The notes under the pieces were generated by a model. The model worked only from the letters and a program-made list of their open reading frames with translations. It was not told the origin of the DNA and searched no databases. From the NCBI RefSeq assembly GCF_000719335.1, contig NZ_JOGB01000016.1, forward strand, positions 62,001 through 126,000: a stretch of DNA of 64,000 nucleotides. The letters run 5' to 3'. The DNA comes from Streptomyces sp. NRRL S-87 (GTDB lineage: Bacteria > Actinomycetota > Actinomycetes > Streptomycetales > Streptomycetaceae). The translations under genes and the position numbers were made by a program. Positions 55,772 to 63,695 of the stretch are shown here, in pieces; the stretch's first letter is position 1; every line of letters begins with the position of its first letter.

Positions 55772-56938
55772 TCACCGGCCCGCGGCCGCCGCGACCAGCA
55801 GCGTGGCCGCCGTCTCGACCTCGGTCTGCGTGGTCCACCGACCCAGCGACAGCCGAATTGCCCCGAGTGCCCGGTCGGCGCCCAGGCCCATGGCGGTCAG
55901 GACCGGCGAAGGTGTGTGGGCCCCGCTGTGGCAGGCCGAGCCGGTGGAGGCCACGATCTCGAGAACGGCGGCGAGCAATTCGTGGCCGAGGACGCCGCCG
56001 ATGCTGACGTTGAGCGTGTTGGGCAGGCGCCCCTTCTCCGGCCCGTTGAGGTGGACTCGGCCCGGAAGAGCGGCCGTGAGCCGGCGATGAAGGTCGTCGC
56101 GCAGGGCCGCGAGCCTGGCTGCGGCTCCGTCGGCCAGTTCGGCGGCGGCCAGTTCGGCCGCAGCCCCGAGGGCAACGGCAAGGGCCACGTTCTCCGTTCC
56201 GGCGCGCAAGCCGTGCTCCTGCCCGCCGCCGTAGACGACCGGCTCCAGCCGCACGCCGTCGCGTACGTAGAGTGCGGCCGCGCCCTTGGGGGCGTACATC
56301 TTGTGCCCGACGACGGTGAGCAGGTCCGCCCCCAAGGCCTGGACGTCGAGGGGGATCTTGCCCACTGCCTGGGCGGCGTCGCAGTGGAAGAGTGCGCCCC
56401 GCGCGTGGGCGAGGGCGGCGAGTTCGGTGACAGGCTGGAGGGCTCCGGTCTCGTTGTTGGCGGCCATGACCGAAACGAGGACCGTGCCGTCGGTGAGCGC
56501 CTCCGCCAGGTCGGCCGGTGCCACGAGGCCCGTGCGGTCCACGGACAGCACCGTGATCCGCGCACCGTGCAGGCGTTGCAGGGCGCGGCAGGTTTCGAGT
56601 ACCGCGGGGTGCTCGGTGGCCTGGGTGATCACGTGCGGGTGGGGGCGGCCGGAGGCGAGGACCGCGCCGCGCAGGGCGAGCAAGTCGGCCTCCGAGCCGG
56701 AGCCGGTGAAGACGACCTCCTCGGGCTGGCCGCCGATGAGGGCGGCGACCTGCGCGCGGGCATCAGCGAGGGCGCGTCGGGGTTCGGCTGCGTAGGGGTG
56801 GCTGCTGGAGGGGTTGCCGAAGAAGCGGGTCAGGTGCGGTGCCATCGCCTCCGCGACCCGCGGGTCCACGGGGGTGGTGGCGTTGTAGTCCAGGTAGACC
56901 GGGCCTTCGGCGAGGCCGGGGTGGGGCGGGAGGGTCAT
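55772..56938 (-). CDS. Cysteine desulfurase (NifS/IscS class V aminotransferase)
   Basis: 388 residues, ATG 56938 inside the stop of the preceding ArsR-rhodanese gene (ATGA). The pyridoxal-phosphate lysine is K213 (GHKMYAPKG) and the persulfide-carrying cysteine is C336 in STGSACHSG; the YLDYNATTPVDP start and FGNPSSSHPYA are family marks. It releases sulfur from cysteine as an enzyme-bound persulfide. Co-encoded with rhodanese-type persulfide carriers, it is probably a local sulfur-supply or redistribution enzyme rather than the housekeeping Suf/Isc copy. DndA-type use was considered but no dnd genes are present. Confidence 0.9.
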   Translation of the reverse strand: MTLPPHPGLAEGPVYLDYNATTPVDPRVAEAMAPHLTRFFGNPSSSHPYAAEPRRALADARAQVAALIGGQPEEVVFTGSGSEADLLALRGAVLASGRPHPHVITQATEHPAVLETCRALQRLHGARITVLSVDRTGLVAPADLAEALTDGTVLVSVMAANNETGALQPVTELAALAHARGALFHCDAAQAVGKIPLDVQALGADLLTVVGHKMYAPKGAAALYVRDGVRLEPVVYGGGQEHGLRAGTENVALAVALGAAAELAAAELADGAAARLAALRDDLHRRLTAALPGRVHLNGPEKGRLPNTLNVSIGGVLGHELLAAVLEIVASTGSACHSGAHTPSPVLTAMGLGADRALGAIRLSLGRWTTQTEVETAATLLVAAAAGR

Positions 56939-57612
56939 TCCTCGGCTCCTGCGGTGACGGGGAGGTCGGCGAGACGCCATTCGAGCATGCCGTCGCTGAG
57001 CCGGACCGCCTTTCGGCCCCGGTCGCCGAGGAGGCGTACGGCGTCGTGGGCCATGACGCAGTACTCGCCCCGGCAGTAGGCCACGACCTCGACCCCGTCA
57101 GGGAGTTCGCCGATGCGGTCGGCGAGTTCGGCGACGGGGATGGAGATGGCGCCCGGGATGTGGCCGGCTGCGTACTCCTCGGCCGGGCGTACGTCGAGGA
57201 CGACCACGTCGCCTGCCTCGACGCGGGCGAGGAGCTGCTCGCGGGTGACCTCGGGGCCGGGCTCGTCGCCGAGGTAGGCGGTGCGGGCGGGCTCGACCTT
57301 CGCCTGGTGGGCGTGGGCGACACGGCGCAGCAGGGCGTACAGGGCGGCGACGTCCTCCCCGGCGAGCCGGTAGTGGATGCGTACGCCGTCGCGGCGGGTG
57401 GCGACCAGGCCGGCTTGCTTGAGGGTCTGGAGGTGGGCGGAGGCGGTGGTCAGGTTCAGCCCGGCGGCCTTGGCCAGGGCATCGACGGTGCGCTCGCCCT
57501 GGGCGAGGAGATCAAGCAGCTCCAGTCTCTTTCCGCTGGCCAGGGCCTTGCCTGTGGCGGCGAAGGCGTCGTAGAGCGCGGCCTTGGCTGGGCTGGTAGC
57601 GGTGTCCGACAT
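56935..57612 (-). CDS. ArsR-type regulator fused to a rhodanese domain
   Basis: 225 residues, ATG 57612 behind GGAGGA. Residues 10-100 are an ArsR winged helix (TVDALAKAAGLNLTTASAHL, LVATRRDGVRIHY) and 118-222 a rhodanese domain whose active loop is CRGEYC (C180, C185). These are the only cysteines in the protein, and the ArsR domain has no metal site, so the signal is probably a persulfide on the C180/C185 pair rather than a metal. It is divergent from the metallo-beta-lactamase-rhodanese gene and probably represses both directions through the AT-rich palindrome between them. Confidence 0.88.
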   Translation of the reverse strand: MSDTATSPAKAALYDAFAATGKALASGKRLELLDLLAQGERTVDALAKAAGLNLTTASAHLQTLKQAGLVATRRDGVRIHYRLAGEDVAALYALLRRVAHAHQAKVEPARTAYLGDEPGPEVTREQLLARVEAGDVVVLDVRPAEEYAAGHIPGAISIPVAELADRIGELPDGVEVVAYCRGEYCVMAHDAVRLLGDRGRKAVRLSDGMLEWRLADLPVTAGAEE

Positions 57613-57634
57613 TGCTTCCTCCAAAGATCTAAGG

Positions 57635-57645
57635 ATTATTGTAAT
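57635..57645. promoter_or_regulatory. AT-rich palindrome, candidate operator of the ArsR-rhodanese regulator
   Basis: ATTA-TTG-TAAT in the 86-bp divergent gap. The minus-strand copy contains TACAAT, an excellent -10 hexamer for the regulator gene, so repressor binding would block that promoter directly; TTGAGC at 57645-57650 may be the -35 for the opposite gene. Confidence 0.45.
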
Positions 57646-57698
57646 TGAGCGAGGCGGAGTCTGCCGCCGCATGCTCGTCATAGGTGAAAGGGCACGTC

Positions 57699-59069
57699 AT
57701 GAGCTTCACAGATGATCACCTGATACCCCTGGTCGACCAGGGGCTGGGCAACAGCGCCTACCTCGTCGACCTGGGGGACGGACGGGCCCTCGCGGTGGAC
57801 GCGAGCCGGGACCTCCGGGCCCTGAAGGCGGCGGCCGCCCGGCGCGGGCTGAGGGTGGCGTTCGCCGCCGACACCCATCTGCACGCCGACTTCCTCTCCG
57901 GCGCGGTGCAGCTCGCCCACGACGACGGTGCCCGGGTACTGGCCTCGGCCACCGGAGACCGCACGTTCCCCCACATCCCTCTGGGCGACGGGGACGAGAC
58001 GGACCTGGGCGGCCTGACGCTCCGGGCCCTGGCCACCCCAGGCCACACCGACGAGCACCTGTCCTTCCTGCTCCTGGACGGCGACCGGGAACTCGGTGTC
58101 TTCACCGGCGGCTCGATGATCGTGAACTCCGCCGCCCGCACCGACCTCCTCGGCGCCGACCGCACCGAAGAACTCGCCCGCGCCCAGTACCGCTCGCTCC
58201 GGCGCCTGGCCGAGCTCCCGGACCACACCGCCGTCTGGCCCACCCACGGCGTCGGCTCCTTCTGCTCCGCCGTACAGGGCGACGAGCGCACCTCCACCAT
58301 CGGCGCGCAGAAGCAGACCAACCCGCTGCTCGCCGCCGGTGACGAGGATGCCTTCGTCCGGCACCTCGTGGCAGGCCTGGGCACCTACCCGGACTACTTC
58401 GACCGGCTCGCGGAGGCCAACCGTCGCGGGCCCGGCGTCCTGACCGCCGCCCCGCTGCTGCCCGCCCTCGACGCCGGGCAGGTCAGGGCCCTCCTGGCCG
58501 ACGGCGGTCACGTGGTCGACGTACGCCCGGCGGCCGACTACGCGGCCGGCCACATCCCGGAATCCCTGTCCATCCCGCTGCGCGGACAGTTCGCGACCTG
58601 GCTGGGCTGGCTCCTGCCCGACACCGCCCCCGTCGCCTTCGTCGTGAACGACGACCAGGACCTCGCCGAGATCGTCTGGCAGGCGTACAAGATCGGCTAC
58701 GAGCGGCTCGCCGGCCGCCTCGCCGGTGGCATGGCCGCCTGGCTGGCAGTCGGCAACACCCAGTCCACCACTGCGTTCGTCAAGGCCGACCAGGCTGCCG
58801 ACCGTCCCTACCTCGATGTACGGCAGGACGCGGAGTTCGCCGCCGGGCACGTCCCCGGCTCCGTACACATCGAGCTCGGGGGCCTGAGCCTCGCCGCCCT
58901 CGACGCGCCCAAAGGTGCGGTCGTGGCCTGCGGCCACGGCGAGCGGGCGATGACCGCCGCCAGCCTCCTCGAACGAGCCGGTCATGCCGACGTCGCCGTC
59001 CTCGACGGCGGGCCCGCCGACTACGCGGCAGCCCACGGACAGCAGCTCGCCCAGGACGGAAACCCGTGA
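57699..59069 (+). CDS. Metallo-beta-lactamase persulfide dioxygenase-like protein with two rhodanese domains
   Basis: 456 residues, ATG 57699 behind GAAAGG. Residues 1-240: glyoxalase II/ETHE1-like metal site with HxHxD in THLHADF, GHTDEHL and THGVGSF. Then a rhodanese domain at about 255-350 whose cysteine position reads VAFVVNDDQD (no Cys, so inactive) and a second at about 360-450 with active-loop cysteine in ACGHGERAM. Such CstB/ETHE1-rhodanese fusions oxidise persulfides to sulfite and transfer sulfane sulfur. It overlaps the MFS gene by four bases (GTGA). Confidence 0.88.
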   Translation: MSFTDDHLIPLVDQGLGNSAYLVDLGDGRALAVDASRDLRALKAAAARRGLRVAFAADTHLHADFLSGAVQLAHDDGARVLASATGDRTFPHIPLGDGDETDLGGLTLRALATPGHTDEHLSFLLLDGDRELGVFTGGSMIVNSAARTDLLGADRTEELARAQYRSLRRLAELPDHTAVWPTHGVGSFCSAVQGDERTSTIGAQKQTNPLLAAGDEDAFVRHLVAGLGTYPDYFDRLAEANRRGPGVLTAAPLLPALDAGQVRALLADGGHVVDVRPAADYAAGHIPESLSIPLRGQFATWLGWLLPDTAPVAFVVNDDQDLAEIVWQAYKIGYERLAGRLAGGMAAWLAVGNTQSTTAFVKADQAADRPYLDVRQDAEFAAGHVPGSVHIELGGLSLAALDAPKGAVVACGHGERAMTAASLLERAGHADVAVLDGGPADYAAAHGQQLAQDGNP

Positions 59070-60328
59070 ACGCTCCGACCGCCGCACCCACCAATGCGGC
59101 CGAGCGCCCCGTGCGCCTCGGCCTCCGAGAGAACTGGCTCCAGTTCACCCTGCTGGTCATCGTCAACATCTGCGTCGGCGGCCTCGTCGGCCTGGAACGC
59201 ACCACCGTCCCGCTGATCGGCACCGAGACCTTCGGCATCACCAGCGACCTGGCCGTCTTCTCCTTCATCATCGCCTTCGGCACCACCAAGGCACTGACCA
59301 ACCTCGCCGCCGGCGCGCTGACCGCCCGCTTCCGCCGCAAGCAACTCCTGATCACCGGCTGGCTGATCGGCATACCCGTCCCCTTCGCCCTCGCCTGGGC
59401 ACCGTCCTGGGGCTGGATCGTCGCCGCCAACGTCCTCCTCGGCCTCAACCAGGGCCTGACCTGGTCGATGACCGTCAACATGAAGATCGACCTCGTCGGC
59501 CCCGCCCGTCGTGGACTGGCCACCGGCCTCAACGAGGCCGCCGGCTACACGGCGGTCGGCGTCACCGCCCTCCTCACCGGCTACCTCGCCACCACCCACG
59601 GCCTGCGCCCGGTCCCCGAACTCATCGGCGTCGTCTTCGTCGCCGCCGGCCTCGCCCTCTCCCTCGTCGTACGCGACACCGCCGCCCACGTCGCCCTCGA
59701 ACTCGCCCACCACGCCAAACCCCTGCCCACCGGCCTGAAGGCCACCTTCGCCCGCACCTCCTGGCACAACCGATCGCTGCGCGGCGCCAGCCAGGCCGGC
59801 CTGGTCAACAACCTCAACGACGGCCTCACCTGGGGCGTCTTCCCCCTCCTCTTCACCGACCACGGACTCGGACTCGCCGCCGTAGGCCTCATCAAGGGCC
59901 TCTACCCAATACTCTGGGGCCTCGGCCAGATCCCCACCGGCCACCTCGCCGACCGCATCGGCCGCAAACCCCTCATCGTCACCGGCATGCTCGTCCAATC
60001 CGTCGGCTTCGTCCTCGCCCTCGCCCTCCTGGACCGACCCCTACTCGCCGGAGTCCTCTCCGCGGTCTTCCTCGGCCTGGGCACCGCCATGGTCTACCCG
60101 GCCCTGATCGCCTCCGTCTCCGACCACGCCCACCCCGCCTGGCGGGCCAACGCCCTTGGTACCTACCGCTTCTGGCGCGACATCGGCTACGCCGCCGGAG
60201 CCCTCGTCGCCGGCCTCCTCGCCGACGCCTTCGGGCTCAACGCCACCGTGATTGCGGCCGCGGTACTCACCGCCTGCTCCGGACTCCTCGCAGCCCGCTG
60301 GATCACCGAGAACACCGCCCCTCGCTGA
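59066..60328 (+). CDS. MFS transporter of the persulfide cassette
   Basis: 420 residues, GTG 59066 within the previous stop. Twelve membrane helices with the MFS inter-helix motif HLADRIGRKPLIV (about 292-304) and a Gly/Asn-rich TM4-5 region (LGLNQGLTWSMTVNMK). Members next to MBL-rhodanese/ArsR-rhodanese genes occur widely and may export sulfite, thiosulfate or another toxic sulfur or metalloid product; the transported substrate is not established. The gene closes the divergent cassette on the right. Confidence 0.85.
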   Translation: MNAPTAAPTNAAERPVRLGLRENWLQFTLLVIVNICVGGLVGLERTTVPLIGTETFGITSDLAVFSFIIAFGTTKALTNLAAGALTARFRRKQLLITGWLIGIPVPFALAWAPSWGWIVAANVLLGLNQGLTWSMTVNMKIDLVGPARRGLATGLNEAAGYTAVGVTALLTGYLATTHGLRPVPELIGVVFVAAGLALSLVVRDTAAHVALELAHHAKPLPTGLKATFARTSWHNRSLRGASQAGLVNNLNDGLTWGVFPLLFTDHGLGLAAVGLIKGLYPILWGLGQIPTGHLADRIGRKPLIVTGMLVQSVGFVLALALLDRPLLAGVLSAVFLGLGTAMVYPALIASVSDHAHPAWRANALGTYRFWRDIGYAAGALVAGLLADAFGLNATVIAAAVLTACSGLLAARWITENTAPR

Positions 60329-60549
60329 CCCTGCACGTGGAGGCTCCCCTGCAGCCAGGATCCCGCTCGCGTTCACCGGGAGTCAGCCTGTCCCGGAGGC
60401 CGGCAAGCCGAAACCGCGCCCCGGCATCACCGTCGGCCGTCTTCCACGCGGTTTCCGCTCTCATGCCAGACGTCGGCAGACCATCCGATCCGGCTCTCGC
60501 TGTCAGCGCCTGCCCGTATCCTGACGGTTGCCTATTTCGAGGGGGGACG
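60329..60549. other. Gap between MFS and DUF4365 genes
   Basis: 221 bp with no gene I can support. Codon-position bias drops away here, and base composition starts to fall toward the AT-richer DUF4365 region. GAGGGGGGAC at the right end is the ribosome-binding site of the next gene. Confidence 0.5.
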
Positions 60550-61545
60550 GTGTCAACTGTTCGTTCGAGCCGCAGGATTGAAAGGGCTGGCGTTAACGCC
60601 CTGCGCACACTGCTTGAGGACCACGATCACATCGTCCAGGAGATCGACGGAGGGAATGATCATGGCGAAGACATGATCATCAACTTCACGCGCGGCGGTA
60701 AACGAACAGGCTACTGGATCGCCATCCAAGTCAAGAGCGGCAAGAAGTACAAGCGGGCCAACGGATATGCGATCCCAGTCGAAGATCACTTCGATGATTG
60801 GCGACAGAGCCGCATCCCCATCGTGGGCGTCGTGTACGACATGAAGAAAAAGGAACTATTCTGGGTCAATCTCACCGAGCAGTTACGACTTACCGAGGAG
60901 AGCCCCGGCTGGATCCAAGTGCCAAATGCCTCACGGCTGGACGCTGACTCCGTACACGACTTTTGCCTGCAGATCTCAACCTACGCCGGCGGCGCACGGA
61001 TGCGAATTCGATCCGAGAGCGAGGAAGACGCGTTCGCTGAAGCCGTGCGCGCCAGGCAGGGACTCGACCCCGAAACAGCGCCGAACCCGCTATACGAAGG
61101 CCTTGCCGATTTTGCCCTTCGCTACGAAGATCGACTGCGGGTCATCGCGAAGGACTGGCTGCGCTCCATCCCTTTGCAAATCTTGGCCCTGATCATGATT
61201 TGGGAGTGGCCCCGGCAAATCCGTTTCGTCGAGGGATCCTCGGATGTGTACCCGATCCCATGGGTGGTCAGCCTCTACTCCTTCATCGCCCTCATGGCCT
61301 TGACCATCTTCTTTGAATTCAGGGCAGGCAGGATACCGAGAGAGACCGGCAGCTGGCTCACGCTAATTGTGAGCAACTTCCTATGGATTCCCATCATGGA
61401 CCCTGACGGTGATCGAGGCTGGTGGGGAACGACGTGGATCATCGCCGGAATCATCGTCCCCTCGATCGGGGTCAAATTTCTATTCATTAGCTTTGTTAGG
61501 TTCGCCCGCGACCGCAAAAAGAAGCTACTTGAAGCCAATGTGTAG
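60550..61545 (+). CDS. DUF4365-type PD-(D/E)xK nuclease fused to four membrane helices
   Basis: 331 residues, GTG 60550 behind GAGGGGGG. The N-terminal about 145 residues match DUF4365: EIDGGNDHGEDMIINF (D41 as metal ligand) and AIQVKSGKKY with Q60-V-K62, the (E/Q)xK half of a PD-(D/E)xK active site. A charged linker (150-200) leads to four hydrophobic segments at about 206-219, 236-256, 269-283 and 294-316. A nuclease tied to the membrane is a common architecture for anti-phage effectors. Lower GC and unusual codons show recent foreign origin. It stands alone; no partner sensor is adjacent. Confidence 0.78.
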   Translation: MSTVRSSRRIERAGVNALRTLLEDHDHIVQEIDGGNDHGEDMIINFTRGGKRTGYWIAIQVKSGKKYKRANGYAIPVEDHFDDWRQSRIPIVGVVYDMKKKELFWVNLTEQLRLTEESPGWIQVPNASRLDADSVHDFCLQISTYAGGARMRIRSESEEDAFAEAVRARQGLDPETAPNPLYEGLADFALRYEDRLRVIAKDWLRSIPLQILALIMIWEWPRQIRFVEGSSDVYPIPWVVSLYSFIALMALTIFFEFRAGRIPRETGSWLTLIVSNFLWIPIMDPDGDRGWWGTTWIIAGIIVPSIGVKFLFISFVRFARDRKKKLLEANV

Positions 61546-62288
61546 AGCGGTGGAGGCTTGCGAAGCGCATTGAACTGTGGCGGGTCACCGTACGCATCCC
61601 GAGCATTCAAGTGAGCAGGGTCACACGTTTGCGCGGCCGTCGATATTCGCACGTCTCCAGGCATCGAACGTCAATTCCAGGGCTCAACGAGGCTGCTGAC
61701 CCAGAGGAAGGCGGCGGCTGCACTACGAGGGACGAAGCCGACGGGACAAACTATCAATTTAGCCACTCGAGGCCCACGTCAACTGTCGTCACAGGGAACT
61801 CCTAGCTGAACCCGCTGGGGGCCGTCTCAGCCTCCATTGCGCGTGGTGCGCCGGAGTACGATGGCCCGGAGGCCAACGATCGCCGATGGGACGCACCGTC
61901 AAGTCCCGCGTGATCCCACGACGTTGGCGTAGCGGGCGTCTTGGAGCGCCCGCGCAGGTGGCAGGGCGGCTCAGGTCTGGACGGTGCTGTCGCCGTGCTC
62001 GAGCTGGGACCTGCCGAGACCGTTCGACGCGCGGTGGCGACGCCTCTGACACCCGTCGTCCGGCTTGGGCGAAGTTCGAGCCTCAACCCAGACCAAGCGC
62101 GACTTCATGGAGCCCTGCTCGTGTCGTCTGGGACGACAAACTGGACGTCCAGGTCTGGGTCACTGCGAGCGCCCTGTCAACAGCGGCGGCAGCGTATGCG
62201 CAGGCCGGCGTAGAGCTGTGCGGACAACCGATGAAGACCGGCGCGACGGCGTCACGACAAGCGGACGGGCCGGTTGACCAGTCAGAAC
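61546..62288. other. Decayed or non-coding stretch in the island
   Basis: 743 bp without a gene I can support. Several short ORFs exist on both strands (for example 61886-62323 plus and 61802-62086 minus) but none has a good ribosome-binding site, actinomycete codon bias or recognisable motif. A ctggacgtccag palindrome lies near 62143-62154. It may hold remnants of recombination genes. Confidence 0.5.
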
Positions 62289-62399
62289 CTAGTCGTCATC
62301 ACCTTCGGTCAGGTGCTCCATGATCCGCTCCGCGGTCGCCTCAGGGAGGGTCGGAGCCCGTTGCAACCAGTGATCAAGCCACTCGGCATCCGTCATCAT
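62289..62399 (-). CDS. Small acidic protein (36 aa), unknown
   Basis: ATG 62399 (doubled ATGATG) to TAG 62289; too short for routine gene callers. The peptide has an amphipathic helical look with the [18 protein letters not shown] start and a DDD tail. Similar small DAEWL..W..xAPxL proteins are, as far as I remember, common beside integrases and regulators of actinomycete mobile elements, but that link is unverified. It ends 48 bp from the right ALDH repeat. Confidence 0.5.
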   Translation of the reverse strand: MMTDAEWLDHWLQRAPTLPEATAERIMEHLTEGDDD

Positions 62400-62447
62400 G
62401 CCTGGTCAGCTACCTCTCGTATCTACGGACTTTCATCAAACTCCGCA

Positions 62448-62547
62448 CACGCCGCCTTCGGCGGCTACAAGCAGTCCGGCATCGGCCGCGAGACCCACAA
62501 GATGATGCTGGACCACTACCAGCAGACGAAGAACCTGCTGGTCAGCA
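62448..62547 (+). repeat. 100-bp direct repeat, right copy (isolated ALDH fragment)
   Basis: Exact copy of 53562-53661, in the same orientation, with no ALDH sequence before or after it. To its right the sequence switches at 62548 to a 3'-truncated antisense MFS gene, just as the left copy switches to a 3'-truncated antisense nuclease gene. Candidate attR or scar of a previous integration. Confidence 0.95.
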
Positions 62548-63690
62548 CAGCGCCGGGTAACCGCCCAAGGGTCCGGCCAGGACTGCGCCGGCGAAGGGGG
62601 CGAGGGCTGCTGCGGCATGGGATGGCGCTCCGAGGAGTCCGGAGAGGCGGCCGTAGTGGGTGGTTCCCCAGCGGTCGGTGACCGCGGTGGCCTGGAGGAG
62701 GGTGAGGTTGCCTCGGATGCCCCCGGCGAGGACGGACACGGCCACGAGTACGGGATAGGGGCCGGCCACGGTGGCGAGGGTGGCGGTGGTGAGGGCGCCG
62801 AGTGCGATCAGACTGATGGTGCGGGCCGTGACGCCGAGGCGGCGGGCGAGGGTTGCGTACAGGGTTCGGCCGAGGGTCTGCCCCGCGCCGCCGAGGCCGA
62901 GGGCCCACGCCGCCTGGGTGGTGGTGTAGCCGCGTTCGAGGAAGAGGGGGACGAGGCCGATGACGACGGCGTACATCGCGAAGGCGGACAGCGTGAAGGT
63001 GATGGCCGACATCCAGAACGGCCGGCTGCGCACGACGCGTTCATGGCCGCCGGCGACGTGCGGCGGGCTCGGAGGAGCCGCGGGCCAGGGGGCCTTGAGG
63101 GCGAGGGCGTGGGTCGGAACCGTTATGGCCGCGAGGATGCCTGCGAGTACTGCGTAGGTGGCTCGCCAGGTCATGTGGGCGGCGAGGGCGGCGGTCAGGG
63201 GCGCGAAGACGGTGGAGGCGAGTCCGCCGGCGAGGGTGACGATGGTGAGGGCGCGGACGTGGTCGGGGGCCCACCAGCGGGTGAGGGCGGCGAAGGCGGC
63301 CTGGTAGAAGGTGGCGGCCATCGACGCCCCGGCGAGCACCCACCCGGCAGTGAAGACAGCGAGGTTGGGGGCGGCGGCCACGACGAGGAGGCTCGCGGGG
63401 CCGAGGACGGACTTGGCCGTCATGACGGCGTGCGGGCCGCGGTGGTCCAGGACGCGGCCGACGTAGATGCCAGCGATGGCGGAGACGATGAGGGCTGCGG
63501 AGAAGGCGGCGGTGGTCGCTCCCGCGGGCCATCCGGTGTTCTTCGTGATGGTGGGGTTGAGGACGGGGAAGGCCTAGTAGAGGACGCCCCAGCTGGTGAT
63601 CTGCGTGGCGCAGAGGGCGGGCAGGACGGCGCGTGGCCGCGACCGGACCCCCGTCCCGGTCGCGGCCACGTCGGCCTTGGTGTTGGTCAT
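62548..63690 (-). pseudogene. MFS transporter pseudogene (amber stop and 3' truncation)
   Basis: The gene starts at ATG 63690 (MTNTKADVAATG), 5 bp after the ArsO-like stop. The frame is interrupted by TAG at 63574-63576 within GVLY-stop-AFPVLNPT, where related transporters have an aromatic residue; one base change would restore Tyr. Beyond it the 12-helix pattern continues to GPLGGYPAL, then is cut at 62548 by the ALDH repeat, which supplies a stop (TGA, 62542-62544). About one or two C-terminal helices are lost. An internal ATG at 63423 would only make a fragment. It was probably co-transcribed with the flavoprotein. Confidence 0.82.
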
Positions 63691-63695
63691 GCGGG

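Larger units (their letters stand above)
53662..62447. mobile_element. Inserted genomic-island segment between ALDH repeats
   Basis: This 8.8-kb segment lies between two perfect copies of the ALDH 3' region. It contains foreign-looking genes: a 3'-truncated nuclease, methyltransferase, persulfide cassette, DUF4365-TM nuclease and decayed DNA, with lower GC at roughly 60550-61750. No integrase, excisionase, transposase, relaxase or tRNA is seen, so the recombination mechanism and true ends are inferred. Misassembly at the 100-bp repeat is an alternative explanation. Confidence 0.6.

Noticed and set aside
55772..56938. Cysteine desulfurase as DndA of a DNA phosphorothioation system
   Set aside because: No dndB-E or ssp genes in the window; coupling to ArsR-rhodanese and MBL-rhodanese fits sulfane-sulfur metabolism better.
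61886..62323. 145-codon plus-strand ORF in the island as a gene
   Set aside because: Arg/Ser/Ala-rich, no ribosome-binding site, no motif, and competing ORFs in other frames; treated as non-coding.
53662..62447. Prophage or integrative conjugative element
   Set aside because: No integrase, structural phage, relaxase or FtsK-like transfer gene is detectable; only the term island segment is justified.
63423..63690. Calling the MFS gene from the ATG at 63423
   Set aside because: The upstream frame encodes a continuous conserved MFS N-terminus interrupted by a single TAG; the internal ATG would remove the first helices, so the locus is a pseudogene.
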